Notes: a model not told the origin generated them from the letters alone. 64,000 bases of DNA from PALSA-693 sp963781155 (GCA_963781155.1 CAWAEC010000007.1:1-64000), one strand, 5' to 3'; counted from the first letter of the stretch, positions 45,451 to 55,704 are shown. Numbers and translations: made by a program.

Positions 45451-47106
45451 GTGACAAAGCGGGACCCGATCGCCGACGCTGCCCGGCAACGATTCGGCTA
45501 CCGTTCGCTGCGTCCCGGCCAGCGTGATGCGATCCAAAGCGTCCTCGACCAGCGCGACACCCTTGCCGTGCTGGCAACAGGCGTCGGCAAGTCCGCCATT
45601 TACGAGCTCGCCGGACCCCTGCTCGGCGGCTCGACGGTGGTCGTTTCGCCATTGATCGCCTTGCAACGGGACCAGCTGACCGCGCTGGAGGCAGCCGGGG
45701 ACATGGTGGCGGTAGCGCTCAACTCAGAGGCAACCACCGGCCGACGGCGCCAGCTGCTCGACGAGGTGTCGCGTCGTGACCGCCCGCCTGACTTCGTTTT
45801 CTTGGCTCCGGAACAACTGGTGAACACTGACGTGATCGAGCGCCTGGCTGCACTTCGACCGGTGCTCCTCGCTGTCGACGAGGCACACCTGGTGAGCCAG
45901 TGGGGACCGGACTTCCGTCCGGACTATCTTCGGATCGGACCGGCGCTCGATGCCATCGGTCGCCCCGTCGTCCTGGCGCTCACGGCCACCGCTGCCCCCG
46001 CTGTCCGCGACGAGATCGTCGCTCGCCTGCGCATGCGCGAACCGCAAGTGCTGGTGCACGGCTTTGGCCGGGACAACATCAGATTGTCGGTCCACTCCTA
46101 TTTCACTGACGAAAGCCACAAGCTCGAGGTCGTCACTGCCGACGTCATCGAGGCGGTGCACGTCCGGGGCCGTGGCATCGTGTACGGCGCCACTCACAAG
46201 GCGGTGGAGACGCTGGCCGAGAGGCTTTCGAGCCGCGGACTCCGAGCCATCAGTTACCACGCCGGTCTCCGGGACGACGTACGACGCGTCGCGGAGCGCC
46301 GCTTCCATGAAGGTGACGCGGACGTGGTGGTCGCCACGATTGCCTTCGGGATGGGTATCGACAAGCCGGACACCCGCTGGGTCTTCCACGTCGACGTCCC
46401 GGGGTCGCCCGACCAGTACTACCAGGAGTTCGGCCGAGCAGGCCGCGACGGCGAACACGCCGAGGCAGTTTTGTACTTCCGGACCGAGGATCTCGCGCTT
46501 CCTCGTCGCTACGCTGCCGGTACAGGGCCAAGCCGAGCGGCGCTGAATGCGGTTATGGACGCCGTAAGTGCCAAACCCGGCGCGGTGACGATGACGTCCG
46601 TCCAGCACCGGACAGGGTTGTCCCGGAGCTCCACCGAGGCCGCTGCCATGGCGCTCGCCGATGCCGGTGGCATCCGCGTCGGAGCCGACGGGGACATGGT
46701 GGTGACCGGAGATCTCGCCGAGGCCGTTACCGCTGCCAGCGACCAAGTACAGGCGCGGCGGGCTATCGAGTGTGGCCGCGTCGAGATTATGAAGCAATAC
46801 GCCGAGCACGTCGGCTGTCGATGGAACTTTCTTCTGGGGTATTTCGGTGAGCAAGCTCCGACGCCCTGCGGCCATTGCGACAACGACGAACGCGACGAGG
46901 CGAATGCCGGCGAGGCGCAGGGCCCTCGACCGTTCGCACGGGGTGCCCGGGTTCGCCACGACGTGTTCGGCGAAGGAGATGTCGTAGGGTACGTCGGTTC
47001 TCGCATCCTGGTCGACTTCGACACTGCGGGCTACAGGCGATTCGATCTGAATCCGGTGATCGGCGCCAACGTGCTCAAGGCAGTCGGCCGGCGGATATCG
47101 CAGTAG
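45451..47106 (+). CDS. recQ: RecQ-family ATP-dependent DNA helicase
   Basis: The 551-residue protein has the helicase motifs: the Q-like FGYRSLRPGQRDAIQSVL, Walker A LATGVGKSAIYELAG (Val replaces the usual Ser/Gly), DEAH box VDEAHLVSQWG, ALTATAAPAV, and the domain 2 motifs ISYHAGL, ATIAFGMGIDKPDTRWVFH and YYQEFGRAGRDG. A zinc-type C-terminal part (CGRVEIMKQYAEHVGCRWNF, CGHCDNDERD) and a DUF3553-like tail (GARVRHDVFGEGDVVGYVG) replace the HRDC domain. It unwinds DNA in repair. GTG 45451 is the start. It is full length and intact. Confidence 0.93.
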   Translation: MTKRDPIADAARQRFGYRSLRPGQRDAIQSVLDQRDTLAVLATGVGKSAIYELAGPLLGGSTVVVSPLIALQRDQLTALEAAGDMVAVALNSEATTGRRRQLLDEVSRRDRPPDFVFLAPEQLVNTDVIERLAALRPVLLAVDEAHLVSQWGPDFRPDYLRIGPALDAIGRPVVLALTATAAPAVRDEIVARLRMREPQVLVHGFGRDNIRLSVHSYFTDESHKLEVVTADVIEAVHVRGRGIVYGATHKAVETLAERLSSRGLRAISYHAGLRDDVRRVAERRFHEGDADVVVATIAFGMGIDKPDTRWVFHVDVPGSPDQYYQEFGRAGRDGEHAEAVLYFRTEDLALPRRYAAGTGPSRAALNAVMDAVSAKPGAVTMTSVQHRTGLSRSSTEAAAMALADAGGIRVGADGDMVVTGDLAEAVTAASDQVQARRAIECGRVEIMKQYAEHVGCRWNFLLGYFGEQAPTPCGHCDNDERDEANAGEAQGPRPFARGARVRHDVFGEGDVVGYVGSRILVDFDTAGYRRFDLNPVIGANVLKAVGRRISQ

Positions 47107-47538
47107 ACGTTTCGGGTTATTCGGTGCGGGTCTGGCACTGCCAAAGTCCTGCGTCGGGCGATGGCGGCGTCGGTGAGTGCGAGGAACTCGCTGGGAGCCG
47201 CAGTATCGGAGGAAAAGAGAGGATTCCCTTGTCCCCTCATGGATCCTCAAACGTCCGAGCGCTCAGCGGGACCGGTCGCGCCGCGTGCTGCCGGGCGCTC
47301 CCCTTACGAGATAGGCGATAGATCGCCAACTCGTAATGAGAGCCACGCCAATCGCTGATGCCCGGGACTGCAGTCAGTCTCCCACGGCGAGGCCATACAA
47401 GCCATCACGCGTCTTTCTAGGCTGAATGAAAGGTGGAGCGGGCCAATCGTCAATATGTTGTGCACCAGGCTCGTGGTCGCACCGCGAGGCGCGAGACTAC
47501 CCGGCCGGGCACGGATAAAGGAGCTCGAGCGGAGTTCC
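47107..47538. other. Region without a recognisable gene
   Basis: No motif-bearing frame is seen. A short palindrome GGCGATAGATCGCC lies near 47312 and might form a hairpin. Confidence 0.4.
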
Positions 47539-48420
47539 TTACCCCTCCGGTGGCCAGAACGCCGGCCCGGTGGGCGGCGTCTTAGGCTTCCAGTCGGGAA
47601 GCAGGTTGTTCTGGTAGCAGAACTCCTGGCCCTCGATCGTCTTGCCCTTGTGAGCGTCCGCCTCCGGAGCGGTAGCAAGCCAATACACGACTTCGCCGAT
47701 GACCGCCCCCGGTTCGCCGAAGTCAGAGCCAAAGCCAAACTCGGCCATGTCTTGAAGGATTCGCTCTGTGCGGATGGCACCGGGTTGGACGTTGAAGGCA
47801 CGGATCCCTTGGTCCCCGTACTCGACGTGGAGAAGTGGAGCAATCATATGGCCTGCCGCTTTCGACATGCCATAGCTCAGTCCCCAACCGCCCTTCCCGG
47901 CGGGAGCAGACGGCGCGTGGTAGGCGGCCCCCGAGGTGATGTAGATGATCGTGCCGCTGCCTTGCTTCAGCATGGCCGGAAGGAACACCCGATTAATCAC
48001 CAAGGGAGCAAGGGCATTCCCCTGAACGTGCTTCTCGAGCACCTCGACCGGCGTGTCAGCTTGCAGGTCCATATGTCCAGGGCCGATGAAGCGGGCGTTG
48101 TGCACCACAAGGTCAATCGTTCCCCAACGTTCAAGAGTCACCGCCGCAGCGGCGCCCAGCGAGCCGCGGTCCAGCAGGTCGGCGGGAAGTACCAGGACCT
48201 CAGCGCCGGCCTCCCGCATCAGGTCAGCCGTAGTGTCCAAGCTCCCCGGCAACGGGGATGTATCGGATTTCTTGACGGTGCTCGAGTGCTCGCGAGCCTC
48301 GCCTTCTTGTACTGTACGGGCGGTAATCGCAACGTCGTAGCCCCCCTCGGCCAGACGGACGGCAATCGCCTTCCCGATTCCCCGGCTCGCGCCCGTGACG
48401 AATGCTCGTTTCTTAGCCAC
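47539..48420 (-). CDS. Short-chain dehydrogenase/reductase (SDR)
   Basis: The 293-residue protein has the NAD(P) motif VTGASRGIGKAIAVRLAEGG, ITARTV (likely NADP preference), LVVHNARFIGPG in place of NNAG, a catalytic Ser in IIYITSGAAYHAP, and Tyr/Lys in GLSYGMSKAAGHM. The C-terminus carries an unusual extension (KGKTIEGQEFCYQNNLLPDW). The actual substrate is unknown. GTG 48420 after AGTAGGGA is preferred; ATG 48438 is in frame. It is intact. Confidence 0.9.
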   Translation of the reverse strand: MAKKRAFVTGASRGIGKAIAVRLAEGGYDVAITARTVQEGEAREHSSTVKKSDTSPLPGSLDTTADLMREAGAEVLVLPADLLDRGSLGAAAAVTLERWGTIDLVVHNARFIGPGHMDLQADTPVEVLEKHVQGNALAPLVINRVFLPAMLKQGSGTIIYITSGAAYHAPSAPAGKGGWGLSYGMSKAAGHMIAPLLHVEYGDQGIRAFNVQPGAIRTERILQDMAEFGFGSDFGEPGAVIGEVVYWLATAPEADAHKGKTIEGQEFCYQNNLLPDWKPKTPPTGPAFWPPEG

Positions 48421-48779
48421 TTCCCTACTCCCTTTCATGGTCGGTCCCGGTCACTGCGCTGACATCGTCTGAGCAAGCTCTCCTCGTCGAGTCTCATACT
48501 CGGCCCAGCGGATAAACCCAGCCTAGACGTCGTACGCAAGCCGGCGAACTTCGAAGCTGGTGAATCGCGGGCAATGTAGCCGTGGTGCGCGCCTCGGGAC
48601 CAACACGGCTGTCTGGTCAAGGCCAGGGTAACCCTAACAGGTGTCCGGCGATTTGGGACGTCATGCCCATGATGCTCGGCCGCTGGCCACGGAGACAGGT
48701 AAGGACGATACCTCGGACTCTGCGATCCTCGGCAGGCCGCGGCGATCTCGGGGTCGAGAGGATTCTCGGATATGCCGAT

Positions 48780-48940
48780 ATCGGCCATCTCACGCTCAGC
48801 CCAGAACAGTTCAAAGACGGCTACACCCCAGAGTGGACCGCGGGCGGCCAGACCGCGCTGCTGCGTTTCTGGACCCGGCTGCTGCTTGCGATGACCGAGG
48901 CCTTCACCGCCGCTGGCTTTCGGATATCCTGCAGGGTAGC
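48780..48940 (+). pseudogene. SAM-methyltransferase C-terminal scrap
   Basis: LTLSPEQFKDGYTPEWTAGG, TALLRFWTRLL and AMTEAFTAAGFRIS match the end of UbiE-like methyltransferases. The SAM-binding half is missing upstream (48439-48779 shows no gene). Confidence 0.45.
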
Positions 48941-48989
48941 TGTCATGCAAGAGCAGCTGTCCACGGTGCCCCACCGCGATCGAGAAACA

Positions 48990-49433
48990 TCAGGACCGTT
49001 CGCGGGGAGGATGTCGCCTTGGATTCCAGCTCTTGTGGACAAACTCGAGGCGATTGCCGTCGAAGTCGGCAACGTTGGCCGCGTAGTAGCCGGGAGCAAA
49101 GTACGTGCGGTCGGCGGGCTGACCTTCATCGGTGGCGCCAGCGTTGATTGCGGCGTCGTACGCTGCATCAACCTGGTCTCGACCATCACAGACGATTCCA
49201 AGGTAGAGGCCGGTCTCGCCGAGCTTACGCTCGCGCAACCAGATGCTCGATCCGACGGCTTCTCCGGACATGTATTCAGCATCACCCAGTCCGAAGAGAT
49301 CGGGAACGCCATCCGGACCAGAGGACGAGTCGTACTTTCCGAACCAGCGCCACCCGACTGGTTCGAGTGCGGCGGTATAGAGCTCGACAGATCTGTCGAC
49401 GTTGGTTACTGAGATGTAGACGTGATCAATCAT
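48990..49433 (-). CDS. VOC-family protein
   Basis: The 147-residue protein starts MIDHVYISVTNVDRSVELYT, with the metal-ligand His in DHVYISV, and ends YYAANVADFDGNRLEFVHKS with the C-terminal Glu ligand. The centre includes LGIVCDGRDQVDAAYDAAIN. This layout is the standard two-module glyoxalase fold. Cofactor metal and substrate are not evident. ATG 49433 is the only good start. It is intact and flanked by remnants. Confidence 0.86.
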   Translation of the reverse strand: MIDHVYISVTNVDRSVELYTAALEPVGWRWFGKYDSSSGPDGVPDLFGLGDAEYMSGEAVGSSIWLRERKLGETGLYLGIVCDGRDQVDAAYDAAINAGATDEGQPADRTYFAPGYYAANVADFDGNRLEFVHKSWNPRRHPPRERS

Positions 49434-49459
49434 GGACGTACTCCGGTTAAATAGCTAGC

Positions 49460-49565
49460 TCTTCGCCTGCCAAGCGGCGGCGTTACGTTGGGCGAACTCG
49501 GTGAAGGTCGTCGCCTTCCGACCAGTGACCTCTTTGACAACGGTGTTCGGACGTGAGCCGTTGCC
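49460..49565 (-). pseudogene. NAD(P)-binding (NmrA-like) C-terminal scrap
   Basis: The minus strand reads NTVVKEVTGRKATTFTEFAQ and RNAAAWQAKS before a stop, the typical end of NmrA/SDR-like proteins. Nothing upstream (49566-49775) continues it. Confidence 0.45.
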
Positions 49566-49775
49566 GGCTCAATCCGACCACCGCTCGAGATTAACGCTGC
49601 GTCTGTCAGAACTGAAGCAATGAGTTGTCCGAAGTGGACCCCAGGAGCTGGCTGAGGCTCTTCCCCAGACGGCCAGGAGGACCCCACGAAGGTGCCAGTT
49701 GGCTGTCGATGTGTGGACCCTTTGTTCGTCGAGAGGGCAGAGGCTTGCGAATCGAATGACGGCCAGAGGAGCGCC

Positions 49776-50193
49776 ATGCCACCAAAGAACGCCCACAGTG
49801 GAGCGATCACCACCTCATCGGCGGCAACGGTTCGGCGCCGGCGGACCGAGAAGGGTCGCTTCGACGCCGTTGAGCGCATGGTCTTGCTGCACCGGTACGA
49901 GGGTCGCCAGGTGTCGGTGACTTTGGCCGACGGGACTCAGCTCGGCGATTGTCTGCTCGTTTCCGCCGGACGGGGACGAGTCCAAACGCTATGGATTTTC
50001 ACCGATGACGTCGACACGTTCATCCCGCGGGCGGAGGTGGCGGAGATCTGCCTGGGAGGGCGAAAGCCCCTCGATCCGACCCGGTCCCCGAGCGGTACTC
50101 GGCCGCCGCGCCCATTTGGTGGCCGGGCCGTGTCTACCCGCTGCAGAGATCCTGCCCGCCCCGATCCCGGGGTAGCCGCAAAGAGGAGTACCG
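49776..50193 (+). CDS. Hypothetical protein with small beta-barrel-like core
   Basis: ATG 49776 follows AGAGGAG. A basic N-terminus (TVRRRRTEKGRFDAVERM) leads to a strand-rich core: LHRYEGRQVSVTLADGTQLG, CLLVSAGRGRVQTLWIFT and FIPRAEVAEICLG. This resembles small Sm/SH3-like domains, but I cannot name the family. After about residue 95 the frame runs on in low-complexity sequence to 50432, across the start of the drug exporter at 50194; a frame change is likely and the true C-terminus is uncertain. Confidence 0.5.
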
Positions 50194-51655
50194 ATGACCG
50201 ACGCACTTTCTACAGAACTGACCCGAAGCAACGAAGCCGCGCACCGGGCGTGGACACTCGTGCTCGTCTCGCTCGGGCTCTTCATGGCCGCCTTGGACAC
50301 GCTGGTGGTTACTACCGCGCTGCCGGTTCTGCGGGTCTCGTTGCACACCAGCCTCTCGGACCTGGAGTGGACCGTCAACGCTTACAACTTGGCGTTTGCC
50401 TGCTCGTTGCTGACTGGCGCGGCCTTCGGTGACCGCTTTGGTCGCCGGCGCATCTACTGCGTTGGCTTGGCCGTTTTCACCGCCGCGTCGGCCGGTTCGG
50501 CGCTGGCACCGACGGTGGGGGTGCTCATCGCCACGCCGCGCTGTTCAGGGCGTAGGCGCGGCCATGGTCATGCCGCTCACGCTAACGCTGATCAGCGAGG
50601 CCTTCCCCCCGGAGACGCGCGGTGCGGCCATCGGCCTGTGGGGCGGGATCGCCGGATTGGCAGTAGCGGCCGGGCCGATCGTCGGCGGGGCCGTGGTCCA
50701 AGGGCTCAACTGGCACTGGATCTTCTGGCTTAACGTCCCGATCGGCCTAGTTCTCATCCCGCTGTCAGCGGGCCGGCTCCGCGAGAGCTTCGGGCCGCGG
50801 CCGCGACTTGATGTCATCGGTCTGTTTCTTGCCGGTGGCGGCCTCTTCGCCATCACCTGGGGGTTGGTCCGTTCGAACGCCGTCGGGTGGGCGAGCGGCG
50901 AGGTGATTGGCTCCCTGGTCGCCGGTGCGGCGGTCATCGGCCTGTTCCTGCAATGGGAGCACCGCACGCGCAACCCTATGTTGCCGCTGGCGTTGTTCCG
51001 CCGGGCCCGCTTTAGTTCGGCCAATGCGGTGAGCTTCTTCATGTACGCCAGTCTGTTTGGCGCTGCGTTCCTGATGTCGCAGTTCCTCCAGACCGCACAG
51101 CACCATTCCCCGCTGCAGGCAGGACTGCGGCTCTTGCCATGGACGGCGGCTCCGATGATCGTCTCGCCGATAGCCGGCAAGCTGGCGGAGCGCTATGGCA
51201 ACCGGCCGTTCATGACGGCCGGCCTTCTCTTGCAAGGTGTCGGTCTGGCCTGGGTCGCCTCCATCGCCACAACCGATCTGGCCTTCACCGAACTCGGCCC
51301 GGCGCTCGGCGTCGCCGGCGTCGGTATATCCCTAGTATTCCCAACCGTGGCGACCGAAGTCCTGGCCTCGGTCCCAAGTGAAGACGTCGGTGTTGCCTCC
51401 GGCACCAACAGCGCACTTCGAGAGGTAGGAGGGGTGTTCGGCGTCGCCGTGCTGGCGTCGGTGTTCGCCCGCCCCGGGGCCTATGCCTTCCCCACCGTCT
51501 TCGTCCATGGGTTCACCGCAGCCCTCTGGGTTGGAGCGGCCTTCTCAGCAGCCGGAGCGCTCGCCGCGCTGCTGGGCGGTGTTCGGCGTCCACGGGGCAT
51601 CACAGCCCTGCCGGCTTCTGCGGCCGCACCCGCGTTCGCCGAGGTGATCGACTGA
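50194..51655 (+). pseudogene. DHA2-type MFS drug exporter, one frameshift
   Basis: ATG 50194 follows AAGAGGAG. The first frame gives LVSLGLFMAALDTLVVTTAL (with the D-x-x-V-V-T-x-A-L motif) and GDRFGRRRIYCVGLAVFT. Near 50535 it changes to a second frame starting AVQGVGAAMVMPLTLTLIS (motif C region), then 10-11 more helices to VID at 51655. The total matches 14-helix EmrB/QacA antiporters that expel toxic compounds. The single lesion, next to a GCGC/CACGCCGCGC run, could be an error. Confidence 0.85.
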
Positions 51656-51700
51656 CCGTTTATCCTCAGCCGTCGAGCGGGTCTGGTGATAGAACCAACA

Positions 51701-52037
51701 TCAAAGGTCGGCGGGGTCGGGGCCAAGTTCCAGGTAGGCCCACCGTTGGCCGACACGCTTGACCCTGCCTGCTCTTGGCAGTGAGCTGTGACCGCCGAAC
51801 CAGATCCCGGGCGCTGATACCGTTTTCCGGTACGAGACGCATGACGTGAACCCAGATGGCGATGGAGACCAGCCATGGTCGAGGACCTCCTCCGCCCGTG
51901 CGCGCGTGGCGAGTCCTCGGGTGCGGCATGCGATACTCGAACTCGTTGTCGAACTCGATGGTGAAGGCCACCAGCAACGCCGAGAGCGGGGCGGTAAGGT
52001 CGCCGGATTGGTCTTCTTCGGAGTGCGTTTTCGCCAT
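51701..52037 (-). pseudogene. Winged-helix (MarR-like) DNA-binding protein, one frameshift
   Basis: From ATG 52037 the protein reads APLSALLVAFTIEFDNEFEY, WLVSIAIWVHVMRLVPENG and ISARDLVRRSQLTAKS, a helix-turn-helix region. It then changes frame near 51765 to RVKRVGQRWAYLELGPDPAD and ends at 51703. The EFDNEFEYR start is shared with a group of actinobacterial regulators of unnamed function. GGGGGTGAAGA precedes the ATG. Confidence 0.55.
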
Positions 52038-52109
52038 TCTTCACCCCCGTGAGGCTCTTCGACCCAGTCCGTCTACCTGCTCCCGCGCCAAACCGCGGCA
52101 TGGCTCATC

Positions 52110-52235
52110 ATGGCAGAGCACCTCAGCGATCACCTCACGGAAGCTCAGGGGGGCGAAGGCGAGCCGCGCCTTAATCCTGTGGCCGAAGCCCTCCGGCGAC
52201 GCCAGGCGTGCCTCGGGCAAACGGCCGTGAGGTGA
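52110..52235 (+). CDS. Small ORF before the TMEM175 gene
   Basis: A 41-residue acidic ORF (MAEHLSDHLTEAQGGEGEPR) ends seven bases before the TMEM175 ATG. The frame is open upstream to 52053 with protein-like sequence (VYLLPRQTAAWLI), so it may be the tail of a truncated gene rather than a real small protein. No good ribosome binding site. Confidence 0.35.
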   Translation: MAEHLSDHLTEAQGGEGEPRLNPVAEALRRRQACLGQTAVR

Positions 52236-52241
52236 GAGCCG

Positions 52242-52823
52242 ATGAGCACCGGGCGCCTGGAGTCGTTCAGCGACGGCGTTCTTGCCGTTGCCATCACTTT
52301 GCTGTCCCTCGACCTGGCGGTTAGTGGACCTGGGCATGGGACGCTCGCCCATCAGCTCGGCCAGCGGTGGCCGTCATTCGCTTCATACGTCGTCAGCTTC
52401 TTGGTCATCGGAATCATCTGGGTCAATCACCATTCGCTGTTCTCGAACCTCGACAAGATCGATCGCGTTGCGCTATTCCTCAACCTGCTACTACTTCTCT
52501 TCGTGGTGGCGATCCCGTTCGTCACTGCCACTTTGGCCGAGTACTTGCGCGTAGGGGGTAGCGACTCGCATCTGGCCGCCGCCCTCTATGCCTTCGTGTC
52601 ATTGGGTATGGGTCTCGCATTCGCGATGATGTTTCTGTGGTCCTCGCATCACGGGCATTTCCGCGTCGCCCTCGGTCCCAGGAGTCGGAGAAGAGCCTTT
52701 GTGCGCTTCAGCATCGGAAATCTGGCCTATCTACTGGCAATCGGCCTAGCGTTTGTGAGCGCCTGGCTGACACTCGTGCTCGTCGCTCTGGTCACTCGGA
52801 GTCACGATGATCTCAGACGATAG
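52242..52823 (+). CDS. TMEM175-family (DUF1211) potassium channel
   Basis: The 193-residue protein starts MSTGRLESFSDGVLAVAITL, containing the family signature R-x-x-x-FSDGV-x-A-I-x-T/A-L in helix one. Six helices follow, including SFLVIGIIWVNHHSLFSNLD and LLLLLFVVAIPFVTATLAEY. Bacterial TMEM175 proteins assemble as tetramers and conduct K+. The full single repeat is present. ATG 52242 lies behind GGTGAGAG. It is intact. Confidence 0.88.
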   Translation: MSTGRLESFSDGVLAVAITLLSLDLAVSGPGHGTLAHQLGQRWPSFASYVVSFLVIGIIWVNHHSLFSNLDKIDRVALFLNLLLLLFVVAIPFVTATLAEYLRVGGSDSHLAAALYAFVSLGMGLAFAMMFLWSSHHGHFRVALGPRSRRRAFVRFSIGNLAYLLAIGLAFVSAWLTLVLVALVTRSHDDLRR

Positions 52824-53003
52824 GCGGCGGATCCCCGAGGGCTGCGGTCTTGTCAGGGTTGAGCCGAACCCAGATCGACGTGATCCGCCCATCGAAGGCC
52901 TCGCCGGTGACCACGATGCGCCCGTTGGGCGTGTCGACCACGAGCGAAGGGCTGGAGTTGACCTCGAGAATGCGTGCGGAAGGCAGCTGGTCGGCGGTCC
53001 ATG
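52813..53003 (-). pseudogene. SigJ-type ECF sigma factor C-terminal fragment
   Basis: RILEVNSSPSLVVDTPNGR, VVTGEAFDGRITSIWVRLNP and the NPDK motif before a stop match the SnoaL-like tail of SigJ-family ECF sigma factors. The sigma2/sigma4 domains are missing; the upstream sequence belongs to an FAD enzyme remnant. Confidence 0.5.
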
Positions 53004-53300
53004 ACCACGGTAGGACACCCCCAGGTCGCGCAGTATCCGCACGCCCTCGCCGCCCCTGACCAGAGCGTGCGGACCCTGGTTGAAGCGGTAGCCGCTCCGC
53101 TCGTCAGTGCGGGCCGGCCTCCGACAGCACCGGCCTCCACCACGACAACCTGCTTCCCCGCCCGGGCGGCGGTAGCAGCCGTCAACCCCGCCAGCCCCGC
53201 CCCGATCACCACCACCGCAACCTCGTCACGTTCTCCACGCACAAATGACGCCGCCGCCCACGCTCCTGTGACATCACTTGGTATGCCAGGCGTAAGCGGA
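53004..53300 (-). pseudogene. FAD/NAD(P)-binding amine-oxidase-like N-terminal fragment
   Basis: The dinucleotide motif VAVVVIGAGLAGLTAATAAR and VVVVEAGAVGG is followed, in another frame, by GVRILRDLGVSYRGHGPP. This is the start of a protoporphyrinogen-oxidase-like flavoprotein, with frameshifts and no remaining catalytic domain. It is fused to the SigJ fragment at about 53004. Confidence 0.6.
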
Positions 53301-53389
53301 GAGCGCGGGGTGAAGGTCAGCACCACGGCTTCGCAGTGTCGGCGTTTTCACGGTGTCATCCTTGCCCTGCCCAGGGCAGGGCCGGGCAA

Positions 53390-53806
53390 TCACTTGTTGC
53401 GCGGGTCGTCGGCCGGGTTGAGGTATTCAAGACCGAGCGGCCCGATGGCCGACACCTGGGTGACGTATTCACCGGACTTTGCCCAGTGGAAGTGAGGGGT
53501 ACCGCCGGGGAGCACGACGACGGCGCCTGGCGGGTACGCTTGCAGTTGTTCGTCCTCAAACCGGCTCCCCAGCCCGATGTAGAAGACACCGGACATGACC
53601 GTGTAGACGCGGTCTTCCGGGTGCTGGTGCGGCATCAACTTGACGTCGAAGGGCACCTTGACCCTGATGACGTATGGTCCCGGTTGGGAGGGCTCGCCGA
53701 CGACGATTGCCAGGCGGGCCGCGGGCGGGAACGCCGGGAACGGCTTCCAGTCGATGTCCTCGGGGAGGACCGATTTGAAAACGGCCTGGTCTGGTTGGTG
53801 AACCAT
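53390..53806 (-). CDS. Cupin-domain protein
   Basis: The 138-residue protein has one cupin barrel: motif 1 FDVKLMPHQHPEDRVYTVMS with metal ligands His, His and Glu/Asp, and motif 2 PPGAVVVLPGGTPHFHWAKS with the last His. The N-terminus (SVLPEDIDWKPFPAFPP) is family typical. Such proteins bind Fe, Mn or Ni; the reaction is not defined. ATG 53806 follows GGAGGTCC. It is intact and probably monocistronic. Confidence 0.88.
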   Translation of the reverse strand: MVHQPDQAVFKSVLPEDIDWKPFPAFPPAARLAIVVGEPSQPGPYVIRVKVPFDVKLMPHQHPEDRVYTVMSGVFYIGLGSRFEDEQLQAYPPGAVVVLPGGTPHFHWAKSGEYVTQVSAIGPLGLEYLNPADDPRNK

Positions 53807-53934
53807 CGGTGACGGACCTCCTGAGTAGGCAAGGGAGTGATGGTCGCTTCGAGCAGATCGACGCTGGCCACGACAACATTTTCTCTGTTTTCAGGACGGT
53901 GCGCGCTTCGAGCCGTGATGCTCCGGGCGAGCCG

Positions 53935-55704
53935 TCAGTCGGAACCGGCCACGCCTGCCGCGGCCAGGATCGGGCCCTTGTCCAGCCGCTGGCTCGCCGC
54001 GTCTCCGGCCGCGCCCTCGAGGGTTTCGTCCTGACCGTGCACGTACCGACCGCCCCGCAGCAGAGAAGCGATGGCCGCCACGAGCGAGCAGCCGATGGCG
54101 AAGTCAAAGGCATACGCCAGGCCAGTCTTGAACGCTGGGCCGATGAGGCTCGGGAAGAAGCTGCGGCCGGTGAGGTAGGCGGCGTGCCCCGCGGGCAGGG
54201 TGCGCCAGCACGCTGGCGGGCACCAGCTGCTGGATGGGGTTGTACCCGAGAAAGGCGGCGAACAGGCTGCCGACCGGGGGCAGTCCGGCCACCTGATGGG
54301 CTGTCGCGGCGGGAACGCCCTGCGCGGCCAGGCCGGTATAGAGATGTGAGGACAGGGTGGCGGCTAGGCCGAGCGTGATGACCGAGAAGAACACGCCGAT
54401 CGACAGGACCTGAGCGGCGTTCTGGAAGGTGGTCATCATGCCGGCTCCTGCACCGCGCTGGTCGGGCGGCAGCGAGTTCATCACGGCGGCCCGGTTCGGC
54501 GAGGAGAACATGCCCATGGCCAGCCCCATCAACAGAAGCGCCAGGGCGAACCAGACGTAGTTGAAGTTAATCGGGAGAAGCTGGAGGAGGCCGAACGCCA
54601 GCGCCGCCCCGATCATGCCTCCAGTGGCGAAGGGTCGGGCGCCGTACCTGTCGGACAGGATTCCGGACACGGGCCCGGCAATGAGGAAGCCGATCGTCAA
54701 AGGAATCATGTAGATGCCCGCCCACAACGGCGTGCGCACGAAGCTGTAGCCGTGCTGCGGCAGCCAGATGCCCTGCAACCAGATGATGAGCATGAATTGC
54801 AGGCCGCCCCGGCCCAGGGCCCCCAGCAGGTTGGCCACATTGCCGGCTGTGAAAGCGCGGATCCGGAACAGGTGCAGCCGGAACATCGGGTCCTCGGTCG
54901 TGAGCTCGATGCGGACGAACGCGGCCATCAAGATCAGTCCCCCGATCAGGCAGCCCAGCACGAAGGGACTCGTCCATCCCATGATGTGGCCACCGTAGGG
55001 CTGGATGCCGTAGACGATGCCGGTGAGCACGGCGATCAGCCCGATACCGAAAGTGACGTTGCCCGCCCAATCGATCTTGGCCGGGACGCGCACGCCGTTG
55101 TCCACCAGCTTGGCGTAGGCCCAGATCGTGCCGAACACCCCGAAGGGCACGCAGACCAGGAACACCAGCCTCCACTCGATGGGCGCCAGCACCCCGCGAT
55201 CAGGAGCCCGAGGAAGGAGCCGGCGATCGCGGCCACCCCGTTGATACCCAGGGCCATGCCCCGCTGATTCTCCGGGAACGCGTCGGTAATGATGGCGCTC
55301 GAGTTGGCGAACAGAAACGCTCCGCCGACTCCCTGGAACACCCGCATGATTATGAGCCAGAGGGCGCCGGCGATGCCGCTCATCCAGGTGACCGACAAGA
55401 GGATCGAGAAGAAGGTGAACACCGCGAAGCCCAGGTTGTACATCTTGACCCGGCCGAACATGTCCCCCACCCGGCCGAAGCTCACCACGAGCACGGCGGT
55501 GACGAGCAGGAATCCCATCAGCAGCCAGAGGAAGTAGGAGGTGTTGCCAGGGGCCAGGGGGTTGAGGTGGATGCCGCGGAAGATGTCGGGCAGCGAGATC
55601 AGCGTGATGGAGCCGCTGATCGTGACCATGAGCACCCCGATCGTGGTGTTGATCAGCGCGATCCATTTGTAGCGGGTGCCCGCCGTCTCCGCTGCGTTGC
55701 CCAT
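53935..55704 (-). pseudogene. DHA2-type MFS exporter, two frameshifts
   Basis: ATG 55704 starts WIALINTTIGVLMVTISGSI and GFLLVTAVLVVSFGRVGDMF, and continues through FQGVGGAFLFANSSAIITDA. The frame changes near 55195, and a second frame carries IEWRLVFLVCVPFGVFGTIW and later helices. A third near 54205 is needed to reach FPSLIGPAFKTGLAYAFDFA and the end at 53935. The total fits a 14-helix EmrB-like antiporter. Two lesions in one gene make a real pseudogene more likely here than a single error. Confidence 0.82.
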
